Below, in pieces: positions 1 to 8,398 of a DNA stretch of 39,141 nucleotides. The position numbers and the translations under genes were made by a program. Position 1 is the first letter of the stretch. Each line of letters opens with the position of its first letter. The DNA lies in assembly GCA_964536415.1 (NCBI GenBank), contig CAZHXN010000034.1, positions 1 through 39,141 of the forward strand. The letters run 5' to 3'. The notes below the pieces were generated by a model. It worked only from the letters and a program-made list of their open reading frames with translations. It searched no databases and had not been told where the DNA came from. The stretch comes from Trichothermofontia sp964536415. Its GTDB lineage: Bacteria; Cyanobacteriota; Cyanobacteriia; B231.

Positions 1-1
1 C

Positions 2-976
2 GGGGCTTCGCTGGTGACGATCGCCCAGTTAGATATCAAGCGTGCCCTCTCCCACTCCACCAGTGCCTATTTGGGATTGGTCTTTATTGCCGTGGGGTTA
101 GGTCAGGTCGATATTGCCCTGTTGTTGTTGTTGACCCATGCCCTAGCGAAAACCTTGCTGTTTATGAGCAGCGGAGCCATCATTTTGACCACCAATAGTC
201 AGAACATTACCGAGATGGGGGGACTATGGTCGCGAATGCCCGCGACGACCACCGCGTTTGTGGTTGGCTCCCTGAGTCTGGTCTGTATGTTGCCCTTGGG
301 GACCTTCTGGACGATCCAGCGGTGGCTCAATGGCCGTTGGGAGGTGCCGGTATGGCTGGTGGTCGTCTTGATGGTGGTCAATGGTCTGAGCGCATTGAAC
401 CTGACCCGGGTATTTCGTCTGGTATTTCTGGGTAAACCGCAACCGAAAACCCGTCGGGCACCGGAGGTAGCCTGGCCAATGGCCCTGCCGATGGTTACCC
501 TCACCGTATTGGCCTTACTCTCGCCCCTGGTCCCCTTCCATTGGCCCTACTGGCTCAGTCCGACCACCCCGCTGGCCAATGAGGATCAACTCCTGCTTCG
601 GATTGCCCTACCGCTGGTGATGGCATCAGGAGCCTTGGGCTGTGTGTTGGGCAGCCTGGTGGAATTTAGCCGGGAATGGTCGCGATCGACCCAAGCATTT
701 GTGCGCTTCTTCCAAGATCTGCTGGCCTACGATTTTTACATTGAGCGAATTTATGCCCTCACCGTGGTGAAGGGAGTTGCGCTTCTCTCCCAGATGACAA
801 CCTGGTTCGATCGCTATGTGGTCGATGGCATGGTGAATCTGGCGGGGCTAGTCACAGTGATGGGTGGGCAGGTGTTGAAATACAACGTTACGGGGCGATC
901 GCAGGGGTATGTACTGACGATCGTAGTGGGGGTAGGGTTGATATTGTGGTTGATCTTGAGCGGGGGGAATTTTTAA
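2..976 (+). CDS. ndhF: NDH-1 subunit 5 (NdhF, CO2-uptake type), C-terminal part
   Basis: This is the C-terminal ~325 residues of an NdhF-family proton-pumping membrane subunit of cyanobacterial NDH-1; the 5' part lies outside the window and the frame is open from base 2. The first residues contain the conserved DIKRALSHSTSAYLGLVF stretch and the LTHALAKTLLFMSSGAII helix typical of NdhF/NuoL, followed by several hydrophobic helices and a C-terminal membrane helix. It is followed by ndhD and a CO2-hydration protein gene on the same strand. By established knowledge of the family, that grouping marks the NDH-1MS/MS' complex that drives CO2 uptake at the thylakoid, not the respiratory NdhF1. Because the third gene looks like CupB rather than CupA, this is most likely NdhF4. 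The NdhF3/NdhF4 choice is inference. Confidence 0.93.
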   Translation, partial: GASLVTIAQLDIKRALSHSTSAYLGLVFIAVGLGQVDIALLLLLTHALAKTLLFMSSGAIILTTNSQNITEMGGLWSRMPATTTAFVVGSLSLVCMLPLGTFWTIQRWLNGRWEVPVWLVVVLMVVNGLSALNLTRVFRLVFLGKPQPKTRRAPEVAWPMALPMVTLTVLALLSPLVPFHWPYWLSPTTPLANEDQLLLRIALPLVMASGALGCVLGSLVEFSREWSRSTQAFVRFFQDLLAYDFYIERIYALTVVKGVALLSQMTTWFDRYVVDGMVNLAGLVTVMGGQVLKYNVTGRSQGYVLTIVVGVGLILWLILSGGNF

Positions 977-989
977 TTGTGAATTTTAA

Positions 990-1001
990 TCGTAGGGGCG
1001 G
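990..1001 (+). repeat. GTAGGGGCGG dispersed repeat, copy 1
   Basis: The 12-mer TCGTAGGGGCGG in the ndhF-ndhD spacer recurs in inverted orientation at 2706-2717 in the ndhD-cupB spacer, so the two copies face each other across ndhD. Confidence 0.5.
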
Positions 1002-1099
1002 ATTATACCTATCTCTTTCTCTAGTTACCCAAATCCATATCAACCCGCCCATCTAAAATTTTGAATTTTCAATTATCAGTTTTGATTGGGAAGGCAAGT

Positions 1100-2668
1100 A
1101 TGCTCAGTGTTTTGATCTGGGTGCCCTTGGTGGCAGCCGCGCTTGTGGGATTCTGGCCGGGACAACTGGGACCGCAGCGGGCACGATCGCTAGCCCTGAC
1201 AGTGGCAACCGGGATGTTGATCTGGACGATCGCGATCGCGGTACAGTTTCATCCGGATCAGGTGGGAATGCAGTGGGTAGAAAATCTTCCCTGGGTGGAT
1301 TGGATTGGCTTGAACTACCACCTGGGACTAGACGGTCTATCCTTACCCTTGATTTTCCTCAATAGCTTTCTGACGATCGTGGCGATTTACAGCAGCGATC
1401 GGGAACTGCCGCGATCGGGGTTGTACTATGCTCTGATTTTGATTCTGAATGGGTCCGTAGCTGGGGCTTTTCTAGCTCAGGATTTGCTGTTGTTTTTCCT
1501 GTTCTATGAAGTTGAAATTATTCCCCTTTACTTCCTGATCGCGATTTGGGGAGGCAGTCGGCGAGGCTATGCGGCCACTAAGTTTTTAATCTATACCGCC
1601 ATTTCCGGCATTTTCCTGCTGGCTGCCTTTTTAGGCACGGCCTGGGTTGCGGGGGTAAATAGTTTTGACTATGAGTTACTGCGATCGCAAGTCCTCCCGG
1701 TGGGAACACAGATCGTGTTGTTGATCGGCCTGCTGATTGGTTTTGGCATCAAAGTCCCCTTCTTCCCCTTGCATACCTGGCTGCCGGATGCCCACGTGGA
1801 AGCCTCAACCCCGGTTTCGGTGCTGCTGGCTGGGGTATTGCTCAAGCTGGGAACCTACGGCCTGCTGCGGTTTGGGGTGGGGTTGTTCCTGGAAGCATGG
1901 GTGGAGCTTGCCCCTTGGTTGGCAGTTTGGGCGGCGATTAGTGCGCTCTATGGGGCGGCCTGTGCCATTTCCCAGCAGGATATGAAAAAGGTGGTTGCCT
2001 ATTCCTCGATCGCCCACATGGCCTTTATTTTGCTGGCGGCGGCGGCGGCTACCCGTCTAAGTTTAGTGGCGGCGGTGGGTCAGATGGTCAGTCATGGGCT
2101 GATCTCAGCCCTCCTCTTCCTGCTGGTCGGGGTCGTCTACAAAAAAACGGGCAGTCGCGATATCAATTTTCTGCGCGGATTGCTCAACCCTGAGCGCGGG
2201 TTGCCCCTGATCGGGAGTTTAATGATTCTGGGGGCAATGGCCAGTGCCGGAGTTCCAGGGATGGTGGGTTTTATTAGCGAATTTCTGGTCTTCCGGGGGA
2301 GTTTCCCCATTTTCCCCGTTCAGACGCTCTTCTGCATGATTGGGACTGGCTTAACTGCTGTCTATTTTCTGTTGATGATTAATCGTGTCTTTTTTGGCCG
2401 CTTGACGCCGCAGTTGGTCCGAATGCCGGGGGTTACTTGGCCGGAACGCCTACCTGCCTTGGTCCTATCCCTGTTCATTGTCTTCCTGGGGATTCAGCCG
2501 ATCTGGCTCGTGCGTTGGAGTGAACCGCAAATTGGGTCGCTGCTGTTGCGCACACCGGAAGCTCAGACGGTTGATNNNNNNNNNNNNNNNNNNNNNNNNN
2601 NNGCTGGGGCAGGTGTCTGCCCGATCGCCCAATGTGTCCAATTTCAAACGTTAGATAGGCGGATTTAG
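1100..2668 (+). CDS. ndhD: NDH-1 subunit 4 (NdhD, CO2-uptake type), with assembly gap near the 3' end
   Basis: NdhD is an antiporter-like proton-pumping subunit of NDH-1 in the thylakoid membrane. The protein has the conserved glutamate in FYEVEIIPLYFL and the block KVPFFPLHTWLPDAHVEAST, plus about 14 hydrophobic helices. The frame opens at a TTG at 1061, but ATG 1100 gives the normal start MLSVLIWVPL and has GGAAGG just upstream, so 1100 is preferred. A run of 27 Ns (2576-2602) interrupts the C-terminus. Read literally the frame ends at 2668; the neighbouring frame after the gap ends at 2654 with VSARSPNVSNFKR, so the true tail is uncertain. It lies 123 bp after ndhF and 100 bp before cupB, in one operon. 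Together with the third gene this suggests NdhD4 (constitutive, lower-affinity CO2 uptake) rather than NdhD3. Confidence 0.93.
   Translation: MLSVLIWVPLVAAALVGFWPGQLGPQRARSLALTVATGMLIWTIAIAVQFHPDQVGMQWVENLPWVDWIGLNYHLGLDGLSLPLIFLNSFLTIVAIYSSDRELPRSGLYYALILILNGSVAGAFLAQDLLLFFLFYEVEIIPLYFLIAIWGGSRRGYAATKFLIYTAISGIFLLAAFLGTAWVAGVNSFDYELLRSQVLPVGTQIVLLIGLLIGFGIKVPFFPLHTWLPDAHVEASTPVSVLLAGVLLKLGTYGLLRFGVGLFLEAWVELAPWLAVWAAISALYGAACAISQQDMKKVVAYSSIAHMAFILLAAAAATRLSLVAAVGQMVSHGLISALLFLLVGVVYKKTGSRDINFLRGLLNPERGLPLIGSLMILGAMASAGVPGMVGFISEFLVFRGSFPIFPVQTLFCMIGTGLTAVYFLLMINRVFFGRLTPQLVRMPGVTWPERLPALVLSLFIVFLGIQPIWLVRWSEPQIGSLLLRTPEAQTVDXXXXXXXXXAGAGVCPIAQCVQFQTLDRRI
2576..2602. other. Assembly gap (27 N)
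   Basis: Run of 27 Ns inside the 3' end of ndhD. The length is divisible by three, but the residues that follow are unconvincing in the literal frame, so the length may not be exact. Confidence 0.95.
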
Positions 2669-2705
2669 GCAGATGATTGATCATGAGGAACGATTTGGGG
2701 AAAAC

Positions 2706-2717
2706 CCGCCCCTACGA
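2706..2717 (-). repeat. GTAGGGGCGG dispersed repeat, copy 2 (inverted)
   Basis: CCGCCCCTACGA, the reverse complement of the 12-mer at 990-1001, lying in the ndhD-cupB spacer. Confidence 0.5.
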
Positions 2718-2768
2718 GGAAAATAGAAAACGTAAAATTGTTGTTTAGTCCCTACGCACTATCTGTTT

Positions 2769-3893
2769 ATGGGTAAAACTGTAGCCACGCCACATCCTTT
2801 AGCGGCCTATATCGATCGTTTGGAAGCGGGTGAAGCCCTTTTGCGGGATACGCCGACTAATTTGATTGAGCTTGTGGGTATTCTTAAAAGCTATGGGATT
2901 GTTTTAGATGCCTACTCGAATAATCTTAACTATATTGCTGATCGTCAATTCCTGGTTTTCTTTCCCTTTTTCAAGTATTTCAACGATGAATTTTCATTCA
3001 GTAAGCTGTTAAAACATTGGTGGCACGATCGTATTAACTTTGAGTATGCCGAGTACTGTATGCGGGCGATGCTCTGGCACGGGGGAGGCGGGCTGGATGC
3101 CTATGTGGATACGCCAGAGTTTCGAGCCCATTGCGAGGCCGTGATTCAAGCGAAGTTTAAGGGCAATTTTCTAGTGCTGGGGCTACACAAGATCTTCCCG
3201 GAGTTTTTGCCGGAACAGTTACGCCAAATGGCTTATTATGCAGGATTGGGCCAGTTCTGGCGGGTGATGAGTGATATTTTTATGAGCCTGTCCGATCGCT
3301 ACGATCGTGGTGAAATCAAGTCTATCCCCCAGGTTGTGGATCACATTCAACAGGGCCTTGTGGATGCGGCCAGTAAACCGATTACCTATCGCGTTGTGGT
3401 CCGTGGCCAAGCTTATGATCTGATCCCCACCAGTGCCGGGTTGACGTTCCTGATGGATACGGCAGTCCCCTACGTTGAAGCGGTCTTTTTTCGGGGGACA
3501 CCCTTCCCCGGTACCGTTTCCTACAATGCCCAAGCTTATCAAATCCCGGTGAATCAAGCTGATTTTGCCTATGGTGCGCTGTATGCTGATCCATTGCCGA
3601 TCGGGGGGTCTGGGATTCCACCCACGCAGTTAATGCAAGATATGCGCCATTTTCTACCTGATTATCTGCACGATCTTTATCGCCAAACCATACGTCAGGA
3701 AGATGATCTGCGGGTGCAAATTTGTGAAAGCTTCCAGAAGTCGATGTTTTGTGTGACGACGGCGGTCATTCGGGGGCTGGCACCGCACCCAATTGGGACC
3801 ACTGATCCCCAACAACGCCAGGAAAATCGGGCCTATCTGGAGGGTTGGATGAATCGGTTTATGACTTCCCAGTTGGAAGCGGTGAATCAATAG
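2769..3893 (+). CDS. cupB: CO2 hydration protein CupB/ChpX
   Basis: A soluble subunit of the specialised NDH-1 complex, thought to couple electron transport to vectorial conversion of CO2 to bicarbonate (carbonic-anhydrase-like) on the cytoplasmic side of the thylakoid. Family hallmarks seen are LVGILKSYGIVLDAYSNN near residue 35, HWWHDRINFEYAEYCM near residue 85, AMLWHGGGGLDAY, and the C-terminal FQKSMFCVTTAVIRGLAPHP block. At 374 residues it fits CupB (about 380) better than CupA (about 440), and no cupS-like gene follows; both favour the NdhF4/NdhD4/CupB complex. No clear Shine-Dalgarno sequence precedes ATG 2769. Assignment to CupB instead of CupA is inference from length and gene order. 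Confidence 0.88.
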   Translation: MGKTVATPHPLAAYIDRLEAGEALLRDTPTNLIELVGILKSYGIVLDAYSNNLNYIADRQFLVFFPFFKYFNDEFSFSKLLKHWWHDRINFEYAEYCMRAMLWHGGGGLDAYVDTPEFRAHCEAVIQAKFKGNFLVLGLHKIFPEFLPEQLRQMAYYAGLGQFWRVMSDIFMSLSDRYDRGEIKSIPQVVDHIQQGLVDAASKPITYRVVVRGQAYDLIPTSAGLTFLMDTAVPYVEAVFFRGTPFPGTVSYNAQAYQIPVNQADFAYGALYADPLPIGGSGIPPTQLMQDMRHFLPDYLHDLYRQTIRQEDDLRVQICESFQKSMFCVTTAVIRGLAPHPIGTTDPQQRQENRAYLEGWMNRFMTSQLEAVNQ

Positions 3894-3927
3894 CCTACGG
3901 TATGAAGCAAGTACGACAAAGCAGCTC

Positions 3928-3992
3928 ACCACTAAGACACTCAGTACACTAAGAAACACCAAGATCTTTGTGAACCTTTGTGCCTTCGTGGT
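3928..3992 (+). repeat. CTTTGTG/CTTCGTG repeat, hairpin copy
   Basis: Short units related to CACNAAG on the left face units CTTTGTG and CTTCGTGGT on the right, so the segment from ACCACTAAG to CTTCGTGGT can fold back on itself. It lies between cupB and the DUF1537 gene. Related copies are at 14905-14942 and 18575-18606, and all three sit just beyond gene ends. Confidence 0.6.
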
Positions 3993-4025
3993 TCCCCCAC
4001 ATCCCTAACCATCGCGAGATGAACA

Positions 4026-5405
4026 ATGATCGCCACTGAATTACTCAATGCCCTGGGAATCCCCATGACCGACTCACCCAAAATTATTGTCCTAGATGAC
4101 GACCCCACTGGCTCCCAAACCGTCCACAGTTGCCTACTGCTGTGCCGTTGGGATGTGGACACCCTGTGCCTGGGCCTGACCGATGAATCCCCCCTCTTTT
4201 TCGTATTGACCAATACACGGGCACTGCCCCCCGATCAGGCTGCCGCCGTCACCCGCGAGGTTTGCCAAAACCTGAAGCAAGCCCTCGCCCAAACCCAAAT
4301 CACTGACTTCCTCATCGTCAGCCGCTCCGATTCCACCGTACGCGGCCATTACCCGATCGAAACCGATGTCATTGCCGCCGAACTCGGTCCCTTCGACGCC
4401 CACTTCCTGACCCCAGCCTTTTTTGAAGGGGGACGCCTCACCCGCGACAGTATTCACTACCTCAAAATTGCCGGAGTGGACACCCCCGTCCATGAAACCG
4501 AGTTTGCGCGGGATTCTGTGTTTGGCTATCACCACAGTTATCTGCCAGACTATGTAGCCGAAAAGACCCAGGGAAAAATCCCAGCCCACCAAGTGGAGCG
4601 GTTCCTACTCGCGGACGTGCGATCGGGCACCTACGATCGCCTAATGGGCCTCACGGGCAATATCTGCGTCGCTGTAGATGCCGAAACCCAGGCTGATATG
4701 AACCAATTTGCCCAGGACGTACTCCGGGCTGCCAATCAAGGTAAACGCTTCCTGTTCCGCAGTGCCGCTAGCTTACTCACCTCCCTCGCAGCTTTACCCC
4801 CCCAACCAGTCCCAGCCAATGAGATGGCCCAGTATGTGCGTCAGGGCAACCCCGGCGTCGTCTTGGTGGGGTCCCATGTCCAGAAAACCACGGCCCAACT
4901 GACCCAACTGCTCCAGGACCCAACCGTCACGGGAATCGAAGTCGATGTCTCCCACCTGTTGTCGGATACGCCGGATCAACGAGAGCGCCTTCGGGAATCC
5001 GTCCTGGCTGAAGTCCAAACCGTCTACGCTACTGGGAAAACCCCTGTGATCTACACCAGTCGCCAGGAACTCACCTTCCCAGATACCCAAACCCGGCTCG
5101 CCTTTGGCGTTGAAGTCTCAAACCTGTTGATGGCGATCGTTCAGGGCTTACCAAGCGATATTGGCTTCCTCATCAGCAAGGGGGGCATTACCTCCAACGA
5201 TGTCCTGAGTACAGGCTTGGCCCTCAAATCAGCCCGTTTACTCGGCCAGATTCTACCGGGCGTCTCCGTAGTGCGTACTCCCTTGGACCACCCCTTGTTC
5301 CCAACCCTGCCCGTTGTCCTTTTCCCCGGTAACGTCGGGGATAACGACGCCTTGGCCACCGTTTACCATCGGCTGCGGGTGGCTGCCCACAACGAGCAGG
5401 GATAG
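4026..5405 (+). CDS. DUF1537 four-carbon acid sugar kinase-like protein (OtnK/DtnK type)
   Basis: A DUF1537 protein of 459 residues. Known relatives phosphorylate C4 sugar acids (D-erythronate, D-threonate, 3-oxo-tetronate). The N-terminal domain begins with KIIVLDDDPTGSQTVHSC and contains LTNTRAL and the SRSDSTVRGHY substrate-binding motif. The C-terminal nucleotide-binding domain carries LISKGGITSNDVL and ends with VLFPGNVGD. Length is normal for the family and nothing is missing. ATG 4026 has a weak GAGATG upstream; ATG 4065 (residue 14, MTDSPKIIV) is an alternative start. The usual partners (dehydrogenase, aldolase, PdxA2-like enzyme) are not beside it, so the substrate cannot be inferred from context. 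Confidence 0.85.
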   Translation: MIATELLNALGIPMTDSPKIIVLDDDPTGSQTVHSCLLLCRWDVDTLCLGLTDESPLFFVLTNTRALPPDQAAAVTREVCQNLKQALAQTQITDFLIVSRSDSTVRGHYPIETDVIAAELGPFDAHFLTPAFFEGGRLTRDSIHYLKIAGVDTPVHETEFARDSVFGYHHSYLPDYVAEKTQGKIPAHQVERFLLADVRSGTYDRLMGLTGNICVAVDAETQADMNQFAQDVLRAANQGKRFLFRSAASLLTSLAALPPQPVPANEMAQYVRQGNPGVVLVGSHVQKTTAQLTQLLQDPTVTGIEVDVSHLLSDTPDQRERLRESVLAEVQTVYATGKTPVIYTSRQELTFPDTQTRLAFGVEVSNLLMAIVQGLPSDIGFLISKGGITSNDVLSTGLALKSARLLGQILPGVSVVRTPLDHPLFPTLPVVLFPGNVGDNDALATVYHRLRVAAHNEQG

Positions 5406-5412
5406 GGATAGC

Positions 5413-5958
5413 TCAACCGATCCAGGCCACGTCAATCTCAAGATCCTCATCATCCAACGAGAGCGTTTGTGTAGTTTGGTCGCGATCACTTGGGCGTGTG
5501 GGTTGGGGTTGTGCTGTGGGCATTTCTGCCGGATGGGCCTGCGCCGTGATGGGGGGATGCTTACGCACGAAAGCCGACTCGGCAAGGGCCTGGGGGTTAA
5601 GCCCTTTGAGGAAAAAGGTAATCGTGTCCTGCTTGAGCCAACCGTGTAGAACTGCTAAAGCACCTAATTTGACCCCCGTCTTTTCCTGTTCCTTAAGCAG
5701 CATCTTGATCTGATCCTCCTTCAATAGCCCTGATGCGGTGAGGTAGTAACCCAGGGGATAGTGCTTGGGCTGATTGAGAAGCTGGGGCCACAGGTACAGA
5801 AAAAATTCAACCGTTTCGGCCTGTACCCAACCTCGGAGGGCCAGAATCTCACCCAGGCGCTTATCAGGAAACTGGGTTTGATCCCGGATGGCAACCTCGA
5901 TTTGGGCACTGGATACTAAACCAGCAGTCTCTAGAAGTTCACCGATACGAGTAGACAT
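5413..5958 (-). CDS. Small protein with tandem GspE/MshE-N-like motifs
   Basis: A 181-residue protein with two copies of a two-motif unit. Copy 1 has RIGELLETAGLVSSAQIE then KRLGEILALRGWVQAETVEFF. Copy 2 has PLGYYLTASGLLKEDQIK then KLGALAVLHGWLKQDTITFF. The pattern [R/K]LGxxLxxxGxxxxxxI is that of the N-terminal (MshEN) domain of type II secretion/type IV pilus ATPases, which in some members binds cyclic di-GMP. There is no ATPase domain, so it is stand-alone. The C-terminal ~55 residues are Pro/Gln/Ala-rich and end in an acidic stretch. The frame is open to 6030, but MSTRIGELLE at 5958 starts exactly at the first motif and is chosen. It converges on the DUF1537 gene with a 7-bp gap. Function unknown; c-di-GMP binding is a hypothesis. 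Confidence 0.7.
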   Translation of the reverse strand: MSTRIGELLETAGLVSSAQIEVAIRDQTQFPDKRLGEILALRGWVQAETVEFFLYLWPQLLNQPKHYPLGYYLTASGLLKEDQIKMLLKEQEKTGVKLGALAVLHGWLKQDTITFFLKGLNPQALAESAFVRKHPPITAQAHPAEMPTAQPQPTRPSDRDQTTQTLSLDDEDLEIDVAWIG

Positions 5959-6363
5959 GGCTAAAACCAGGAGGGATGAGTGAGTTAACTTGGAACTGAG
6001 AACTGAGAACGCAAGCGTTAGTTCAATCACCCGGACATTTTGCTGGAGAGATGCGACTCACCCTGATTTTTTGTAGCTATCTCGGTGGCAAACGACGGCT
6101 ATGGCTATAAGCTTCATTATGGCGTTAAGTTTCAACAACTGTCCGGTGTCTGGACGGGCACACCGTGATCGTAACAAATGTATTCCCGAATGGTTAGTCC
6201 AATGATACGCTTTCCCCCCCGCTGCCTCTGAGCATGATCTACTCAGCAAACGCCAGCAAACGAGTCCAGCATGGTTCCCCCCGTATCACTGGTTGCCTAT
6301 GCCAATCATGGTCTACGCCGATACCAGTAGTGCGCATCCTAATCGATGTTTTAGTCTAGCCTT
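5959..6363. other. Divergent spacer between the GspE-N-like gene and the amidase gene
   Basis: No gene is visible in these 405 bases. It should hold both promoters, but no clear consensus was recognised. It contains two short duplications: AACTGAG twice plus AAC at 5994-6010, and CAGCAAACG twice with one base between at 6244-6262. Confidence 0.5.
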
Positions 6364-8175
6364 ATGCCCTTCAACCTCCCAGTAAAGTGCGGTTGCCCTC
6401 ACAGCACGATCGCCAGTATCGCGGCCAGTCTGGTCCTGATCGCTCCCGCTGTCCGGGCCGAATCGCCCTTGTTCCTGGCCTATCCGCCCCCCAACCACGA
6501 AACGACTGCGAGCCAGATTTTCCTGATTGGCACGGCTCCTCCCACGGGAACGGTTCTGGTTAACGGTCAGGCGATCGCCCGTTCCCCTGCCGGTCACTTT
6601 GCCCCCAGCTTTCCGCTCCAGGTGGGTGAAAACCCATTTCGCCTGCAATACCAGGATCAGGAAATCCAGCTAACCATAACCCGACTGGCGACAACCCCAC
6701 CCCTGCCCGTCGGAGCGAACTTTGCCCCCGATTCCTTGGAACCTGCGGTCGATATTGCCCGCCTACCAGGGGAGTTGATTTGCCTCAGCGCGATCGCGCC
6801 GCCCCAAGCAACGGTCACCGCTCAATTGGGGGGTCAAACGCTTGCCTTAACTGAGCAGCCTTACCAGGTCTTGCTGCCCGACAATGCGGCAGTGCTTACC
6901 GGGCTGAATCAACCCATCCGCCACACCTCAATTGGTCAGTACCAGGGGTGTTTAACCTTTCCCCAGCCGGGGGCTTTGGGTGCGCCCCAATTTCGGCTGG
7001 CCTGGCAGGGCCAAACCGTAACCCAAACCGGACCGGGGCACGTCACGATCCTGAGCCCCAGCCAATTACCCACGATCGCTGTCACTGCTCCATCCGGCAC
7101 CGCCCGCACTGGCCCCAGTACCACCTATTCCCGCCTCACGCCCCTGCCCACCGGCACCCAAGCTCAGGTTACCGGGCAAGAAGGGGAATGGTGGCGGCTG
7201 GACTATGGGGCCTGGATTCGGGCCAGGGAAACCCAACCCGTCACCACCGCCGTCCCCCCCCGCAGCCTCATTCGTAGCCTCAAATCGCGGGAACGCCAGG
7301 GTTGGACCGATGTGATTTTCCCATTGCAGGTGCCGGTGCCGGTTACGGTGACCCAAGACGATCGCCGCTTCACTCTGACGCTCCACAACACTACCGCCCA
7401 AACCGATACCCTCTACCTCGCCGCCAGCCCCCTGATCCGCCGTTTGGATTGGACCCAACCGGCCCCAGACAGGGTGACCTATGACTTTCAACTCAAGCCC
7501 CGTGAGCAGTGGGGCTATGAACTGCGCTATGAGGGCACCAGCCTGATCCTGTCCCTGCGCCATCCCCCCGATCTACGGCAAGCCTCATCCCGATCGCCCC
7601 TGCGAGGAGTGCACATCCTCCTCGATCCGGGCCACGGCAGTGAGGCCGATCCAGGCGCACGGGGACCGACAGGATACCCGGAAAAGGATGTCACATTGGT
7701 GATGGCCAAGTTAGTGCGCGATCGCTTGCGGGCACAGGGGGCAACCGTCACCATGACCCGCGAGGGGGATGACGACTTGTATCCACACGATCGGGTTGCG
7801 ATGATTGAGCAACAGCAGCCGACGATCGTCCTAAGCCTACACTACAACGCCCTGCCCGACGATGGCGATGCCCTCAAGACCCAAGGGCTGGCCGCCTTCT
7901 GGTACACCACCCAATCCCACAGTCTCGCCGCCTTCTTACACGACTATTTAGTACACACCCTGAATCGCCCGTCCTATGGGGTCTTCTGGAATAATTTGGC
8001 CCTCACCCGCCCGACGATCGCCCCCAGCGTCATGCTGGAACTAGGGTTCATGATTCACCCCGATGAGTTTGAGTGGATTATTGATCCCGTCGCCCAGCAG
8101 GAATTAGCTACCGCGATCGCGACTGGGCTACGTCTGTGGGTTGAGCAAGCGATCGCGGGTGGGGAACAACGGTGA
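6364..8175 (+). CDS. N-acetylmuramoyl-L-alanine amidase (Amidase_3, AmiC-like)
   Basis: Cell-wall hydrolase that cleaves the bond between N-acetylmuramic acid and L-alanine in peptidoglycan; 603 residues, probably exported. The N-terminus has a hydrophobic segment (SIAASLVLIAPAVRA) with an AXA-like cleavage site near residue 32. A beta-rich domain follows (about 35-110), then a bacterial SH3 domain around 238-290 (APSGTARTGPSTTYSRL to WWRLDYGAWI). The zinc amidase domain covers about 412-598. Its metal ligands and catalytic residues are visible: His in LLDPGHG, Glu in YPEKDVTL, His in LSLHYNA and catalytic Glu in VMLELGFM. The domain order matches cyanobacterial AmiC enzymes involved in cell separation or septal-junction pores; which of these applies here cannot be told. 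Confidence 0.92.
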   Translation: MPFNLPVKCGCPHSTIASIAASLVLIAPAVRAESPLFLAYPPPNHETTASQIFLIGTAPPTGTVLVNGQAIARSPAGHFAPSFPLQVGENPFRLQYQDQEIQLTITRLATTPPLPVGANFAPDSLEPAVDIARLPGELICLSAIAPPQATVTAQLGGQTLALTEQPYQVLLPDNAAVLTGLNQPIRHTSIGQYQGCLTFPQPGALGAPQFRLAWQGQTVTQTGPGHVTILSPSQLPTIAVTAPSGTARTGPSTTYSRLTPLPTGTQAQVTGQEGEWWRLDYGAWIRARETQPVTTAVPPRSLIRSLKSRERQGWTDVIFPLQVPVPVTVTQDDRRFTLTLHNTTAQTDTLYLAASPLIRRLDWTQPAPDRVTYDFQLKPREQWGYELRYEGTSLILSLRHPPDLRQASSRSPLRGVHILLDPGHGSEADPGARGPTGYPEKDVTLVMAKLVRDRLRAQGATVTMTREGDDDLYPHDRVAMIEQQQPTIVLSLHYNALPDDGDALKTQGLAAFWYTTQSHSLAAFLHDYLVHTLNRPSYGVFWNNLALTRPTIAPSVMLELGFMIHPDEFEWIIDPVAQQELATAIATGLRLWVEQAIAGGEQR

Positions 8176-8214
8176 AGTTGGGGGGCTATCATCGACAAAA
8201 CCCACGGCAGGCAC

Positions 8215-8246
8215 ACCAGACTCAACAAAAACCAGACTCAACAAAA
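8215..8246 (+). repeat. Tandem duplication, 16 bp x 2
   Basis: ACCAGACTCAACAAAA occurs twice head to tail with no mismatch, 40 bp after the amidase gene. Confidence 0.85.
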
Positions 8247-8398
8247 ATTTGATGAACCATTAAAATGCTGAGAACCTTTAGAGCTACGATGTCAGGCCAT
8301 CTTAGATATGAAGCAATCTTAATATCAGGCTGACTGCCAGCACTTTTCATGGGATAATTAAATAGAACGAATAAACTACCATAAGATCAGCAGGTAAA

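Noticed and set aside
2475..2684. Minus-strand frames across the ndhD gap
   Set aside because: Shadows of ndhD containing unknown residues from the N-run.
6313..6648. Minus-strand frame rich in Gly/Arg at the amidase start
   Set aside because: Antisense to a well-supported gene; composition reflects the complement of GC-rich codons.
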